This document shows, one piece after another, positions 45,775-60,955 of a DNA stretch of 64,000 nucleotides. Source of the stretch: Kosakonia sacchari SP1 (GTDB lineage: Bacteria; Pseudomonadota; Gammaproteobacteria; Enterobacterales; Enterobacteriaceae). How positions within the stretch are numbered: position 1 is the first letter of the stretch; every line of letters starts with the position of its first letter. A program made the translations under genes and the position numbers. The notes beneath the pieces are model-generated. The model searched no databases. It was not told the origin of the DNA and worked only from the letters and a program-made list of their open reading frames with translations. The stretch covers positions 1,178,001 to 1,242,000 of the forward strand of contig NZ_CP007215.2 of the NCBI RefSeq assembly GCF_000300455.3, given 5' to 3'.

Positions 45775-45819
45775 TTTTTGTTCGTCTTCGCATTCTTTAT
45801 CACAAAACGAATCGCCTCC

Positions 45820-45870
45820 CTAATTGGGGAAGGTAAAAAAGAATGCGAAGAAGAACGGAACAAGTTTCAT
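45820..45870 (-). CDS. pheL: pheA leader peptide
   Basis: A 16-residue peptide, [16 protein letters not shown], with seven phenylalanines. The E. coli leader is [15 protein letters not shown]. Ribosome stalling at the Phe codons when tRNA-Phe is uncharged prevents the attenuator. The ribosome site is GGAAAACTCC before the ATG. Confidence 0.97.
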   Translation of the reverse strand: [16 protein letters not shown]

Positions 45871-45895
45871 GGAGTTTTCCTTTGTGCGACCGAAG

Positions 45896-45926
45896 TACAG
45901 TACCCGTACTGTTTTCGCTCTGTCAA
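45896..45926 (-). promoter_or_regulatory. Promoter of pheL-pheA
   Basis: TTGACA (45921-45926, minus strand) and a weaker TACTGT -10 element about 18 bp downstream, in the context of AAAACAGTACGGGTA, which resembles the E. coli pheA promoter. Confidence 0.75.
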
Positions 45927-45951
45927 TAAAAAACGCGCCCGTGGGCGCGTT
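45927..45951 (-). terminator. Terminator of raiA
   Basis: Stem AACGCGCCC/GGGCGCGTT followed by T-run on the minus strand. It abuts the -35 element of the pheL promoter. Confidence 0.9.
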
Positions 45952-45972
45952 GGGATGGGCTCAATGTAGAGA

Positions 45973-46311
45973 CTACTCTTCTTCTTCCTCAACGAAGCTT
46001 GTGTCTTTCACCGATGTTGCGGCGCGACGTGCTTCACCTTTGTGTTGCACTTTATTCAGCTGCCGTTCCAGCTTGTTAATCAAATCGTTGATGGCGGTGT
46101 ACATATCTTCATGTTTTGCGCTGGCAACCAGTTGTCCGTTCGGTGTGCTGATCGTTGCATCGGCGATAAAGCCCTGTGGCTCTTTTGACAGGATGATATG
46201 CGGATTAATCAGTTGAGTTTGCCATTTATCCAGTTTGGCGAGACGGTCTGTGACATGCTGGCGGATTGCCGGAGTAATTTCCATTTGTTTACTGGTAATG
46301 TTCATTGTCAT
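45973..46311 (-). CDS. raiA: Ribosome-associated inhibitor RaiA (YfiA)
   Basis: A 112-residue short-type ribosome hibernation factor starting [15 protein letters not shown], with the acidic EEEEE tail. It binds the 30S decoding site in stationary phase or cold and blocks translation. A consensus CRP site lies 63-78 bp upstream. Confidence 0.97.
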   Translation of the reverse strand: MTMNITSKQMEITPAIRQHVTDRLAKLDKWQTQLINPHIILSKEPQGFIADATISTPNGQLVASAKHEDMYTAINDLINKLERQLNKVQHKGEARRAATSVKDTSFVEEEEE

Positions 46312-46373
46312 AAATTTTACCTCTTGTCTTTCCGTCTTGGTGATTTCAGCATACCGTCCACAATGTCAAAATG

Positions 46374-46389
46374 TGTGATTTAAATCACA
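46374..46389. promoter_or_regulatory. CRP site upstream of raiA
   Basis: TGTGATTTAAATCACA is a perfect TGTGA-N6-TCACA palindrome, centred about 70 bp before the raiA start. It suggests control by cAMP-CRP. Confidence 0.85.
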
Positions 46390-46532
46390 TTATTTTGTCA
46401 CTTTTTGTCAATGAAAGGGTTTTGTGAGGCAGGGCAGGAAGAGGGCAAATTTACCTTGTCTATGCCATCATTAGCGGTCATAGTTGATAGGATGGATTGC
46501 GGCTAAACCGCTTTAGTGATAGATAAAATGAA

Positions 46533-46564
46533 TAAAAAAACGGCAGCCTGAAGGCTGCCGTTTT
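46533..46564 (-). terminator. Terminator of bamD
   Basis: Stem CGGCAGCCT/AGGCTGCCG with a run of seven T on the minus strand. Confidence 0.92.
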
Positions 46565-46577
46565 GCATTTCAGGCAA

Positions 46578-47315
46578 TCAGGTTCGATTGCTGTTCGCCG
46601 CGATAATTTTCGCCACCTTATCCGCCTGCGCGTTGAGCTGCAGCTCACGATAGGCTTTTTCCATCAGCGGCAGCGCGTCATGGGTCGCTTTTGTATCCGG
46701 GAAGTCACGCAGCATACCTTCTACGCGGTTAGTTACGGCAACCCACGCACCGCGATCGGTGTAATATTCCGCGACCGACAGTTCATATTTCGATAGACGA
46801 TCTTTCAGGAACACCAGACGCTTGGTGGCGTCGGTGACGTACTGGCTGTTCGGGTAGCCGCGCACCAGTTTAGAGAAGTCTTTGAATGCGTCACGGGCAT
46901 GCGCCGGATCGCGATCGCTACGGTCTACGCCGAAGAACCCTTGCAGAGCACTGTCATCCAGCGCCATGTTGGTTAGCCCACGCATATACATTACATAATC
47001 AATGTTCGGGTGGGTTGGGTTCAGACGAATAAAACGGTCAATCGCGGCTTGCGCCAGCGGCAGATCGGCATTTTTGTAGTACGCGTAGATCAGATCCAAC
47101 TGCACTTGTTGTGAGTAAGGACCAAACGGATAACGATTATCCAGTGCTTCCAGTTGCGTTATTGCCGCCTTCCAGTTACCGTCTTGCAGCTTTTGCTGAG
47201 CTGTCGCGTAGATTTCGTTTGGCGGATTATCAGGTACTTCTTCCTTTGAACCGGAGCAACCTGCCAAAGCCAGACTCAACGTGGCGGCTGCCACCAGATA
47301 TTTCATGCGCGTCAT
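46578..47315 (-). CDS. bamD: Outer membrane protein assembly factor BamD
   Basis: A 245-residue lipoprotein, E. coli length. Signal peptide with lipobox LALAGCS (C20) and TPR repeats (for example [20 protein letters not shown] and [20 protein letters not shown]). It is an essential partner of BamA and BamE. It is divergent from rluD. Confidence 0.98.
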   Translation of the reverse strand: MTRMKYLVAAATLSLALAGCSGSKEEVPDNPPNEIYATAQQKLQDGNWKAAITQLEALDNRYPFGPYSQQVQLDLIYAYYKNADLPLAQAAIDRFIRLNPTHPNIDYVMYMRGLTNMALDDSALQGFFGVDRSDRDPAHARDAFKDFSKLVRGYPNSQYVTDATKRLVFLKDRLSKYELSVAEYYTDRGAWVAVTNRVEGMLRDFPDTKATHDALPLMEKAYRELQLNAQADKVAKIIAANSNRT

Positions 47316-47446
47316 GACGTTTAGACTTTCCTCAGAATGTTTATGCGGGAGATTCTTTATTCCTGCTCCCGACTAAGACCAGCTACAATAGCACACTATA
47401 TTAAACGGCGAAGCCGTAAAACCCAACGTTAACGAAGAAGCTGTAT

Positions 47447-48427
47447 ATGGCACAACTGGTACAACTCACCGCAACGGTATCCGAAAATCAACTCGGTCAA
47501 CGCTTAGATCAGGCTTTGGCCGAATTGTTCCCGGATTATTCGCGTTCGCGTATAAAAGAATGGATTCTCGATCAGCGTGTGCTGGTCAACGGCGTTGTCA
47601 GCGACAAGCCGAAAGAGAAAGTGTTGGGTGGCGAACTCATTGCTATCAATGCGGAAATCGAAGAAGAAGCACGTTTTGAACCGCAGGATATTCCACTTAA
47701 CATCGTCTATGAAGACGATGACATTATCGTCATTAACAAACCGCGCGACTTGGTTGTACACCCGGGCGCGGGTAATCCTGATGGCACCGTTCTTAACGCT
47801 CTGCTGCATTATTACCCGCCAATTGTGGATGTTCCGCGCGCAGGTATCGTTCACCGCCTGGATAAAGACACCACCGGTTTGATGGTAGTGGCGAAAACCG
47901 TACCCGCTCAGACACGGCTGGTAGAATCGCTGCAACTGCGAGAAATCACACGTGAATACGAAGCGGTAGCGATTGGACATATGACTTCCGGTGGCACGGT
48001 GGAAGAACCGATCAGCCGCCATCCGACCAAGCGTACGCATATGTCGGTGCACCCGATGGGCAAACCGGCGGTGACTCACTACCGCATTATGGAGCATTTC
48101 CGTGTGCATACGCGCTTGCGTTTGCGCCTGGAAACAGGCCGTACGCACCAGATTCGCGTGCATATGGCGCATATCACCCATCCGCTGGTTGGCGACCAAC
48201 TCTATGGCGGCCGCCCGCGTCCGCCGAAAGGCGCATCGGACGAGTTTATTGATGCACTGCGCAAGTTTGACCGTCAGGCTCTGCACGCCACTATGCTGCG
48301 CCTTTACCATCCTATCAGCGGTATCGAAATGGAATGGCATGCGCCAATTCCGCAAGATATGGTTGATTTAATTGATGCGATGCGCGCTGATTTTGAAACC
48401 CATAAGGACGATGTTGCCTGGTTATGA
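47447..48427 (+). CDS. rluD: 23S rRNA pseudouridine synthase RluD
   Basis: A 326-residue enzyme making pseudouridines 1911, 1915 and 1917 in 23S rRNA. It has an N-terminal S4 domain (QRLDQALAELFPDYSRSRI) and catalytic D139 in HRLDKDTTG (136-144). Overlaps pgeF by ATGA. Confidence 0.98.
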   Translation: MAQLVQLTATVSENQLGQRLDQALAELFPDYSRSRIKEWILDQRVLVNGVVSDKPKEKVLGGELIAINAEIEEEARFEPQDIPLNIVYEDDDIIVINKPRDLVVHPGAGNPDGTVLNALLHYYPPIVDVPRAGIVHRLDKDTTGLMVVAKTVPAQTRLVESLQLREITREYEAVAIGHMTSGGTVEEPISRHPTKRTHMSVHPMGKPAVTHYRIMEHFRVHTRLRLRLETGRTHQIRVHMAHITHPLVGDQLYGGRPRPPKGASDEFIDALRKFDRQALHATMLRLYHPISGIEMEWHAPIPQDMVDLIDAMRADFETHKDDVAWL

Positions 48428-49155
48428 CCAAACTGATCCTCCCGGACTGGCCGCTGCCAAAAGGTGTAGCGGCCTGCAGCTCGACGCGCGTCGGTGGTGT
48501 AAGCCTGCCACCTTACGATTCGCTGAATCTTGGCGCACACTGCGGAGACAATACTGAGCATGTGGAAGAGAATCGCGCGCGCGTATTCGCGGCGGGCGGT
48601 TTGCCTTCGAAGCCGGTATGGCTTGAGCAGGTTCATGGCACTGACGTGCTCACACTTAGCGGTGGTCCTTATGCGTCGAAACGGGCGGATGCGTCATACA
48701 GCAACACACCCGGTACGGTCTGTGCGGTGATGACCGCCGACTGTTTACCGGTCTTGTTTTGTAACCAGGCTGGCACTGAAGTTGCTGCTGCTCACGCTGG
48801 CTGGCGGGGTTTATGCGCAGGCGTGCTGGAACAGACGGTTGCGTGTTTCGCCGATAAGCCGGAAAATCTGCTGGCGTGGTTGGGGCCGGCAATTGGACCG
48901 CAAGCGTTTGAAGTCGGCGCAGAAGTTCGCGAAGCGTTTCTGGTCCACGATCCGCAGGCCGGCAGCGCTTTTCGACCCTACGGTGATAAATATTTTGCTG
49001 ATATCTATCAGCTCGCTCGCCAGCGTCTGGCGAGCGTAGGCGTCCAGCACGTGTTCGGCGGCGATCACTGTACCTTCAGCGATAAGAATAATTTTTTCTC
49101 ATACCGCCGGGACAAGACAACCGGGCGTATGGCAAGTTTCATTTGGCTGATATAA
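48424..49155 (+). CDS. pgeF: Purine nucleoside phosphorylase-like / peptidoglycan editing factor
   Basis: A 243-residue DUF152/YfiH laccase-domain protein. The metal ligands H71, C107 and H124 are intact (EQVHGTDV, TADCLPV, AAHAGWRG), at E. coli positions. YfiH proteins remove wrong amino acids from peptidoglycan precursors and have purine nucleoside activity in vitro. It is coupled to rluD. Confidence 0.96.
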   Translation: MTKLILPDWPLPKGVAACSSTRVGGVSLPPYDSLNLGAHCGDNTEHVEENRARVFAAGGLPSKPVWLEQVHGTDVLTLSGGPYASKRADASYSNTPGTVCAVMTADCLPVLFCNQAGTEVAAAHAGWRGLCAGVLEQTVACFADKPENLLAWLGPAIGPQAFEVGAEVREAFLVHDPQAGSAFRPYGDKYFADIYQLARQRLASVGVQHVFGGDHCTFSDKNNFFSYRRDKTTGRMASFIWLI

Positions 49156-49217
49156 CCTAAAGAATCAAGACGATCCAGTACGCGTAGGTTTTCTTTCGCA
49201 TAATTCAGGTCATTCAC

Positions 49218-49246
49218 CTTGAATAATTGAGGGATGACCTCATTTA
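49218..49246 (+). promoter_or_regulatory. Sigma-32 promoter of clpB
   Basis: CTTGAA at 49218-49223, a 14-bp spacer and CCTCATTTA at 49238-49246, 38 bp before the clpB start. Confidence 0.85.
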
Positions 49247-49284
49247 ATCTCCAGTAGCAATTTTGACCTGTTATGGGAGGAGTT

Positions 49285-51858
49285 ATGCGTCTGGATCGTC
49301 TTACCAATAAATTCCAGCTTGCTCTCGCCGATGCCCAGTCGCTCGCACTCGGGCACGACAATCAATTTATCGAACCTCTTCATTTAATGAGCGCCTTACT
49401 CAATCAGGAAGGCGGTTCGATTCATCCTTTATTAACCTCTGCAGGCGTGAACGCCGGTCAGTTACGCACAGCGATTGAACAAGCGCTGAGCCGCTTACCA
49501 CAGGTGGAGGGCACCGGTGGCGACGTACAGCCTTCTCAGGACCTGGTGCGTGTACTGAATCTTTGCGACAAGCTGGCGCAAAAGCGAGGTGACAACTTTA
49601 TCTCGTCGGAACTTTTTGTTCTGGCGGCGCTTGAATCACGCGGTACGCTGACGGACTTGCTTAAATCTGCTGGCGCGACAACCGCCAATGTGACCCAGGC
49701 GATTGAACAAATGCGTGGGGGAGAGAACGTGAACGACCAGGGGGCCGAAGACCAACGTCAGGCCTTGAAAAAATTTACCGTTGATCTGACTGAACGCGCC
49801 GAACAAGGCAAGCTCGATCCAGTGATCGGCCGTGACGAAGAGATTCGTCGTACAATCCAGGTACTGCAACGGCGTACCAAAAATAACCCGGTGCTGATTG
49901 GTGAACCGGGTGTCGGTAAAACCGCGATTGTTGAAGGGCTGGCGCAGCGTATTGTCAACGGCGAAGTGCCGGAAGGGCTGAAAGGCCGCCGTGTACTGGC
50001 GCTGGACATGGGCGCACTGGTTGCTGGCGCAAAATATCGCGGTGAGTTTGAAGAACGTTTAAAAGGTGTGCTGAACGATCTGTCGAAACAGGAAGGCAAC
50101 GTCATTCTGTTTATCGACGAGTTGCATACGATGGTCGGTGCTGGTAAAGCCGACGGTGCAATGGATGCGGGCAACATGCTTAAACCGGCGCTAGCGCGCG
50201 GTGAGTTGCACTGTGTGGGCGCCACCACGCTGGATGAGTATCGCCAGTATATAGAGAAAGATGCGGCGCTGGAGCGTCGTTTCCAGAAAGTGCTGGTGGC
50301 CGAGCCGACAGTGGAAGATACCATTGCGATTCTGCGTGGGCTGAAAGAGCGTTACGAACTGCATCACCATGTGCAAATTACCGACCCGGCAATTGTTGCG
50401 GCGGCAACGCTGTCGCATCGCTACATCGCCGATCGTCAACTGCCGGACAAAGCCATCGACTTGATTGATGAAGCTGCGTCCAGCATTCGTATGCAGATTG
50501 ACTCGAAACCGGAAGAACTCGACCGGCTCGATCGCCGTATTATTCAGCTCAAACTGGAACAGCGGGCGCTGATGAAAGAGTCCGATGAAGCCAGTATCAA
50601 GCGGCTCGAAATGCTTAATGAAGAGTTGGAAGATAAAGAACGCCAGTACTCATCATTAGAAGAAGAGTGGAAAGCGGAAAAAGCCTCTCTTTCCGGAACC
50701 CAAACCATTAAGTCGGAACTGGAACAGGCCAAAATCGCCATGGAGCAAGCGCGCCGTAATGGTGATTTGGGGCGCATGTCTGAACTTCAGTACGGGAAAA
50801 TTCCGGAACTTGAAAAACAGTTGGCTGCCGCAACTCAGGCCGAGGGCAAAACCATGCGTCTGCTACGTAACCGCGTGACCGATGCGGAAATTGCAGAGGT
50901 GTTGGCGCGTTGGACGGGCATCCCGGTAGCGAGAATGATGGAGGGCGAGCGCGAAAAATTATTGCGCATGGAGCATGACCTCCATCATCGGGTAATCGGC
51001 CAGGATGAAGCTGTCGAAGCCGTTTCTAACGCTATTCGCCGTAGCCGTGCTGGGTTGTCGGACCCGAATCGCCCGATCGGTTCGTTCCTCTTCCTTGGTC
51101 CTACCGGGGTGGGTAAAACCGAACTGTGTAAGTCTCTTGCGAACTTTATGTTCGATAGTGACGATGCAATGGTGCGTATCGACATGTCGGAATTTATGGA
51201 GAAACATTCCGTTTCGCGTCTTGTCGGTGCGCCTCCGGGATATGTTGGCTATGAAGAGGGCGGTTATCTGACGGAAGCGGTTCGCCGTCGCCCTTATTCC
51301 GTTATTCTGCTGGATGAAGTAGAGAAAGCGCATCCGGATGTGTTCAACATTCTGCTGCAGGTGCTGGACGATGGTCGTCTGACCGATGGACAAGGCAGAA
51401 CGGTAGATTTCCGCAATACGGTCGTCATTATGACTTCCAACCTGGGTTCTGATTTGATCCAGGAGCGTTTTGGCGATCTGGATTACGGCCATATGAAAGA
51501 CCTGGTGTTAGGTGTGGTTAGCCAGAATTTCCGTCCGGAATTCATCAACCGTATTGATGAAGTGGTGGTGTTCCATCCGTTGGGTGAAAAACACATTGCT
51601 TCTATTGCGCAGATCCAACTGCAACGTCTGTATAAACGTCTGGAAGAGCGTGGCTATGCGGTTACCATTTCCGACGACGCGCTGAAACTGCTCAGCGCAA
51701 ACGGGTACGATCCGGTGTATGGCGCGCGTCCATTGAAACGCGCTATTCAACAGCAGATTGAAAACCCGCTGGCGCAGCAGATTCTTTCTGGTGAGCTAAT
51801 TCCGGGCAAACCGGTGCAGCTCGTGGTGAAAGATGAGCGAATCGTGGCAGTGCAGTAA
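49285..51858 (+). CDS. clpB: Protein disaggregase ClpB
   Basis: An 857-residue Hsp100 disaggregase, E. coli length. N domain (1-145), first AAA+ domain with GEPGVGKT near 206-213, coiled-coil M domain (about 410-520), and second AAA+ domain with GPTGVGKT near 605-612. It works with DnaK, whose co-factor GrpE is also encoded here. The ATG at 49285 follows GGGAGGAG; an ATG at 49273 lies before that ribosome site. Confidence 0.98.
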   Translation: MRLDRLTNKFQLALADAQSLALGHDNQFIEPLHLMSALLNQEGGSIHPLLTSAGVNAGQLRTAIEQALSRLPQVEGTGGDVQPSQDLVRVLNLCDKLAQKRGDNFISSELFVLAALESRGTLTDLLKSAGATTANVTQAIEQMRGGENVNDQGAEDQRQALKKFTVDLTERAEQGKLDPVIGRDEEIRRTIQVLQRRTKNNPVLIGEPGVGKTAIVEGLAQRIVNGEVPEGLKGRRVLALDMGALVAGAKYRGEFEERLKGVLNDLSKQEGNVILFIDELHTMVGAGKADGAMDAGNMLKPALARGELHCVGATTLDEYRQYIEKDAALERRFQKVLVAEPTVEDTIAILRGLKERYELHHHVQITDPAIVAAATLSHRYIADRQLPDKAIDLIDEAASSIRMQIDSKPEELDRLDRRIIQLKLEQRALMKESDEASIKRLEMLNEELEDKERQYSSLEEEWKAEKASLSGTQTIKSELEQAKIAMEQARRNGDLGRMSELQYGKIPELEKQLAAATQAEGKTMRLLRNRVTDAEIAEVLARWTGIPVARMMEGEREKLLRMEHDLHHRVIGQDEAVEAVSNAIRRSRAGLSDPNRPIGSFLFLGPTGVGKTELCKSLANFMFDSDDAMVRIDMSEFMEKHSVSRLVGAPPGYVGYEEGGYLTEAVRRRPYSVILLDEVEKAHPDVFNILLQVLDDGRLTDGQGRTVDFRNTVVIMTSNLGSDLIQERFGDLDYGHMKDLVLGVVSQNFRPEFINRIDEVVVFHPLGEKHIASIAQIQLQRLYKRLEERGYAVTISDDALKLLSANGYDPVYGARPLKRAIQQQIENPLAQQILSGELIPGKPVQLVVKDERIVAVQ

Positions 51859-51871
51859 GTCACAAAAGAAT

Positions 51872-51898
51872 AAAACGAGCCCTTTCGGGCTCGTTTTT
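51872..51898 (+). terminator. Terminator of clpB
   Basis: Stem AAACGAGCCC/GGGCTCGTTT with T-run. Confidence 0.92.
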
Positions 51899-52306
51899 GT
51901 TTGAAAACCAGGCAGAAATCAAACTTCTCAACCTAATTCGACTGAAAAGTGAGCGAACGATGACTTTTTTCAAATTAGGGGTTGTCAGCGGGAATTAACT
52001 CCCTATAATGCGCTTCCACTGACACGGCACAACGGCAAACACACCGGCATGTCAGGTGAAGAATTCTGAAAATAAACAGTTGACTTCACGGCGGGAAAGC
52101 GTAGTATACGCAACCCGCGCCGCAGCAAAAAGCGAGGCGGCACTGCTCTTTAACAATTTATCAGACAATCTGTGTGGGCACTCAGGGTGACTGGATTCTT
52201 GACGTCCTCGGACGAAAAATGAATACCAAGTCTCAGTGAGTGAACACGTAATTCATTACGAAGTTCTTTTCTTTAGAAATAAAGAAACATTGAGCATCAA
52301 ACTTTT
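51899..52306 (+). promoter_or_regulatory. rrn operon promoters P1, P2 and leader
   Basis: P1: TTGTCA (51982-51987), 16-bp spacer, TATAAT (52004-52009), with AT-rich upstream DNA suited to UP element and Fis binding. P2: TTGACT (52080-52085), 16-bp spacer, TAGTAT (52102-52107). The antitermination boxA TGCTCTTTAACA lies at 52144-52155. No gene is present in this stretch. Confidence 0.9.
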
Positions 52307-53846
<1,540 letters not shown>

Positions 53847-54016
53847 CCTTAAAGAACCTGCCTCTGCAGTGTCCACACAGATTGTCTGATGAAAAGTAAA
53901 TAGCAAGGCGTTTACGCGTCGGGAGTGAGGCTTAATAAATAAAGCCGCTCGCTTTCTGTTAATGAAAGCTCACCCTACACGAAAATATCACGCAGCGCGT
54001 GATATGCAATTTTCGT

Positions 54017-54092
54017 GTCCCCTTCGTCTAGAGGCCCAGGACACCGCCCTTTCACGGCGGTAACAGGGGTTCGAATCCCCTAGGGGACGCCA
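54017..54092 (+). tRNA. gltW: tRNA-Glu (TTC)
   Basis: A 76-nt tRNA starting GTCCCCTTCG with anticodon TTC at 54051-54053, T-loop GGTTCGAATC and encoded CCA. It lies in the 16S-23S spacer, as in E. coli rrnG (gltW). Confidence 0.98.
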
Positions 54093-54286
54093 CTTGCGCG
54101 GTAATGTGTGAAAGGCGTTGCCAGCCGTATCTCAAAACTGACTTGCGAGTCACGTTTGAGATATTTGCTCTTTAAAAATCTGGATCAAGCTGAAAATTGA
54201 AACACTGAACAGTGTGAACTGTTCTGTGAGTCTCTCAAATTTTTACAGCGCGATGATGAATCGAAAGAAACATCTTCGGGTTGTGA

Positions 54287-57193
<2,907 letters not shown>

Positions 57194-57285
57194 ACAACGC
57201 CGAAGATGTTTTGGCGGTGAGAGACATGAAATCAGCTTGATGACAGATTACATCAGAACGTAAAAGCGGTCTGATAAACAGAATT

Positions 57286-57405
57286 TGCCTGGCGGCAACA
57301 GCGCGGTGGTCCCACCTGACCCCATGCCGAACTCAGAAGTGAAACGCCGTAGCGCCGATGGTAGTGTGGGGTCTCCCCATGCGAGAGTAGGGAACTGCCA
57401 GGCAT
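57286..57405 (+). rRNA. rrf: 5S ribosomal RNA
   Basis: 120 nt, from TGCCTGGCGGCAACAGCGCG to CTGCCAGGCAT, with complementary ends. Confidence 0.99.
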
Positions 57406-57416
57406 CAAACCAGTGA

Positions 57417-57445
57417 AGAGGCCATCCTGACGGATGGCCTTTTTG
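57417..57445 (+). terminator. rrn terminator T1
   Basis: Stem GGCCATCC-TGAC-GGATGGCC followed by TTTTT. A second imperfect terminator-like structure (AAAGCCTC...GGGGGCTTTTTT) lies at about 57606-57640. The rest of the gap to kgtP (57446-57812) holds only regulatory DNA. Confidence 0.92.
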
Positions 57446-57812
57446 CGTTTTTATGCAGCGAAATTCATGCCTGCGATGCTGGTTGCTGGTTTTTTGTTTT
57501 ATGTTCCAGGCCAGAACACTTCATGTTAAACAGGCAGTAAGTACCAGCAAATTAATCCACTTGCCTAATCCAGCGCACAACAGGCGTGACTGACGCCTGC
57601 CCAGAACAAAGCCTCATGTGAAAGCACGGGGGCTTTTTTGTACAAATCCACATATGCCCCTATTCTGAATTACTTACCTTGCTAAGTTGAAATGTGATGT
57701 AAATCGCTTCTGCACTATAACAAATGTGTAACATTTTGATTTTTTGCGCTGAGTGGATATGGATATTCATAAGGTCCATATCTCCAAAATCTCTAGCAGG
57801 AGTATCAGTAGA

Positions 57813-59111
57813 ATGGCAGAAAGCAGTGTGACGACACGAGACTCGCTCACCAGTAGCGATACCCGGCGCAGGGTATGGGCGATCATTGGCGCTTCATCAG
57901 GTAACCTGGTTGAGTGGTTTGATTTCTATGTCTACTCCTTTTGCTCCCTCTATTTCGCGCACATCTTTTTCCCTGCCGGCAACACAACAACTCAGCTATT
58001 ACAAACGGCGGGGGTTTTTGCCGCAGGCTTCCTGATGCGACCGATCGGGGGTTGGTTATTTGGCCGTATCGCTGACAGGCGCGGACGTAAGGCATCAATG
58101 CTTATCTCGGTGTGTATGATGTGCCTGGGATCGTTGGTCATCGCCTGCTTACCCGGTTATGAGTCCATTGGCACCTGGGCGCCAGCATTATTACTGCTGG
58201 CGCGCCTGTTCCAGGGGCTATCAGTGGGCGGTGAATACGGTACAAGCGCGACTTATATGAGCGAAGTTGCAGTGGAAGGGCGTAAAGGGTTTTACGCATC
58301 ATTTCAGTATGTGACGCTGATCGGCGGGCAATTGCTGGCTCTGCTGGTTGTGGTTGTATTGCAGCAAGTTCTAAGTGACGAAGATTTACGTGCCTGGGGA
58401 TGGCGTATTCCGTTTGCGCTCGGTGCCGCACTGGCTATTGTTGCGCTGTGGCTACGCCGACAACTTGATGAAACCTCGCGGCAAGAGGTACGCGCCCTGA
58501 AAGAGGCGGGATCGCTAAAAGGGCTGTGGCGTAACCGCAAGGCTTTCATTATGGTGCTTGGCTTTACAGCTGGCGGCTCACTGGCGTTCTACACCTTTAC
58601 CACCTATATGCAAAAATATCTGGTGAATACCGCCGGAATGCATGCCAACGTTGCCAGCGTCATTATGACAGTTGCGTTATTTGTCTTTATGCTGATTCAA
58701 CCCGTTATTGGCGCGCTGTCGGATAAAATAGGCCGTCGTAATTCAATGTTGCTGTTCGGCGGTCTTGCCACACTTTGCACTGTCCCGATTCTCAGTGCTC
58801 TCCATAGCGTCACTTCGCCTTATGCCGCGTTCGCGCTGGTCATGCTGGCATTAGTGATCGTCAGTTTCTACACCTCAATCAGTGGGATCCTGAAAGCCGA
58901 AATGTTCCCGGCGCAAGTTCGTGCGTTAGGTGTCGGGTTATCTTATGCCGTGGCGAATGCGCTGTTTGGTGGTTCGGCTGAGTATGTTGCGCTGTCGCTG
59001 AAATCGGTCGGTTTTGAAAGCAGTTTTTTCTGGTACGTTACTGTGATGGGCGCATTGGCATTTCTGGTTTCTTTAATGCTGCATCGCAAAGGGAAAGGCA
59101 TACGCCTTTAG
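57813..59111 (+). CDS. kgtP: Alpha-ketoglutarate:H+ symporter KgtP
   Basis: A 432-residue MFS transporter, E. coli length, with about 12 membrane segments. It has the MFS signature [12 protein letters not shown] between TM2 and TM3, and SDKIGRRNS in the second half. The ATG at 57813 ([20 protein letters not shown]) follows AGCAGGAG; the frame is open to 57753. A partial CRP-like site (TGTGA-N6-TCGCT) lies near 57692. Confidence 0.96.
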   Translation: MAESSVTTRDSLTSSDTRRRVWAIIGASSGNLVEWFDFYVYSFCSLYFAHIFFPAGNTTTQLLQTAGVFAAGFLMRPIGGWLFGRIADRRGRKASMLISVCMMCLGSLVIACLPGYESIGTWAPALLLLARLFQGLSVGGEYGTSATYMSEVAVEGRKGFYASFQYVTLIGGQLLALLVVVVLQQVLSDEDLRAWGWRIPFALGAALAIVALWLRRQLDETSRQEVRALKEAGSLKGLWRNRKAFIMVLGFTAGGSLAFYTFTTYMQKYLVNTAGMHANVASVIMTVALFVFMLIQPVIGALSDKIGRRNSMLLFGGLATLCTVPILSALHSVTSPYAAFALVMLALVIVSFYTSISGILKAEMFPAQVRALGVGLSYAVANALFGGSAEYVALSLKSVGFESSFFWYVTVMGALAFLVSLMLHRKGKGIRL

Positions 59112-59114
59112 TTT

Positions 59115-59435
59115 CTATCTTGCCAGTTGCCACATGGCAAAACCTGTTGTGGCACCGGCAATATCCCAGGCGAAATCTTTCCAGCTCCAGCCGCTCCCTG
59201 CCGGGCGGCTATCCCATAACTCTTTCGATGCGCCAAGGCTGACAGAAAACATCAGGCCGTATACCGCACTTCGGTCACGGCTGATGCCCTGATGTTGCGC
59301 GTATTCATTCCCGGCTGCGGAAAGCATGGCCGAACCAAGAAAATGTTGTGCTTTATCTTGACCGCTCCAGCTATCGTTCGCCATATGGCTACAGCCTGTC
59401 AGCAGCAGCGTTGTTGCCAGCAAGGTGTATTTCAT
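59115..59435 (-). CDS. yfiM: Putative lipoprotein YfiM
   Basis: A 106-residue lipoprotein with lipobox LLLTGCS (C15). The mature part has [12 protein letters not shown] and [17 protein letters not shown], and shows weak resemblance to small YfiM-type helical membrane proteins. Function unknown. It is convergent with kgtP, three bases apart. Confidence 0.92.
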   Translation of the reverse strand: MKYTLLATTLLLTGCSHMANDSWSGQDKAQHFLGSAMLSAAGNEYAQHQGISRDRSAVYGLMFSVSLGASKELWDSRPAGSGWSWKDFAWDIAGATTGFAMWQLAR

Positions 59436-59447
59436 TGAAAGACCTGA

Positions 59448-59476
59448 AAAAAAGCCCCATCGCAGAGACGGGGCTT
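59448..59476 (-). terminator. Terminator of pssA
   Basis: Stem AAGCCCC/GGGGCTT followed by a run of T on the minus strand, between pssA and yfiM. Confidence 0.85.
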
Positions 59477-59480
59477 AATG

Positions 59481-60836
59481 TTAAAGAATGCGACTAATCA
59501 GCTTATCAATGCGGATACGGCGCAGGCGGCGTATCAGCTTACGCACTTTCACCGGGTAATCCGCAATGCTCTGCAAATCGCGGTAATGATTTACCACGGT
59601 GGTGTGCGTGCGAATACGTTCCAGCTCTTTATCACGCTGTGCGACCAGCTCATGTTTTGGATCGTGGATAAGCACTGCGTTTTCCAGATCCAGACGCCAG
59701 GCGCGTGGGTTCAGGTTGTTCCCGGTGAGCAAGATCCACTCATCATCAACCCACATCCCTTTCAGGTGGTAGCTGTTATCTTCATCTTTCCAGAGGCGAA
59801 CGACGAGTTGATCGGTATTCACATAATATTGCAGGCGGCTTAAGAAACGGCGCAGATTGATCTCATACAGATAAGGTAACGCACCAATAATCTTAAACGG
59901 CTCATCTTCAGGAATAAAAAAGTCATTCGCTGTCTTATCGCCAACGATGATTTCGACTTTTTTCCCCTCACGCAGCAGCTGAATAATATTACGTACCAGT
60001 ACCGCCGGCAGGTTGAAATAGGGCGTACAAATCGTCAGCTTGTGCTCTGCGCACGGCATCAGATGGAAAATCGTCTTGTTCAGCAGGCTGGATTTTCCCA
60101 GACCAACCAGCGGAGTCACGGCCAGTTGTTCGTTATCCGCATCGCCCTGGAAATGGTACGACGCATCGCGCAATTCCTGGCGGAACAGACGGATATCATT
60201 TTTGATTTCCGGGCTTTTAGGACGCTGCGGGTCGTCAAGGCGGTTCACACCACGGCCCTGGATCAGATTCTGCTCAACCCAGCCTTGCATGACGTCAGCC
60301 ATCTGCGGATTGCGGATCAACTGATAACGGTCATAGCGGTATTTATCGTGCTGATGCAGGTAAACATCGTTAAGGCTCGCGCCGCTATACAGCACGCAGT
60401 CATCAATAATAAAGCCTTTGAAGTGGAGCACGCCAAGCGCTTCGCGGGTATTAACCGGCACCCCGTAAACGGGAACGACAACGCCTGGGTTTTCCTGCGC
60501 CAGACGGCAGTACCAGTCCGCATTGGTATTTGACGCTGCTGCGCCAATACGTCCGCGCTGAGCGCGATGCCAGTCTACGAGGACGCGAACATCCAGCTCC
60601 GGGCGCTGGCGTTTTGCTTCATACAGCGCGTTCAGAATTCCTTTCCCGCCATCATCCTGCTCAAGATACAGGGCAATGATATAGATCCGGCGCGTTGCAC
60701 TGGCTATCTTTGCAAGCAGCGTCTCCCTGAAATCAGCAGGAGCATAGAAGAACTCTATATCATCAGCTGACTGAGAAATCTTGGGTAATTGGGCAAGGTG
60801 TTGTTGATGTTTATTACGCTTAAATTTTGACAACAT
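59481..60836 (-). CDS. pssA: CDP-diacylglycerol-serine O-phosphatidyltransferase (PS synthase)
   Basis: A 451-residue phospholipase D-family enzyme making phosphatidylserine, the precursor of phosphatidylethanolamine. The first HKD motif has H138 and K140 (HFKGFIIDD); the second is HLKGMWVDD in the C-terminal half. Start at the second of two adjacent ATGs gives the E. coli N-terminus MLSKFKRNKHQQHL. Confidence 0.98.
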   Translation of the reverse strand: MLSKFKRNKHQQHLAQLPKISQSADDIEFFYAPADFRETLLAKIASATRRIYIIALYLEQDDGGKGILNALYEAKRQRPELDVRVLVDWHRAQRGRIGAAASNTNADWYCRLAQENPGVVVPVYGVPVNTREALGVLHFKGFIIDDCVLYSGASLNDVYLHQHDKYRYDRYQLIRNPQMADVMQGWVEQNLIQGRGVNRLDDPQRPKSPEIKNDIRLFRQELRDASYHFQGDADNEQLAVTPLVGLGKSSLLNKTIFHLMPCAEHKLTICTPYFNLPAVLVRNIIQLLREGKKVEIIVGDKTANDFFIPEDEPFKIIGALPYLYEINLRRFLSRLQYYVNTDQLVVRLWKDEDNSYHLKGMWVDDEWILLTGNNLNPRAWRLDLENAVLIHDPKHELVAQRDKELERIRTHTTVVNHYRDLQSIADYPVKVRKLIRRLRRIRIDKLISRIL

Positions 60837-60955
60837 CACAGTGCGTTTCTTCTCTGTTTATTGAAGGGTCTTCTGTAGCATGCAGACGACATAAGCGGGC
60901 AATAATAACACCGAGCCTGCTAAAGTGGTCAACATTTCCAGTACCTTACTCGGGA

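Noticed and set aside
47504-48355. 283-codon frame opposite rluD
   Set aside because: Antisense shadow of a well conserved gene with no recognisable domain.
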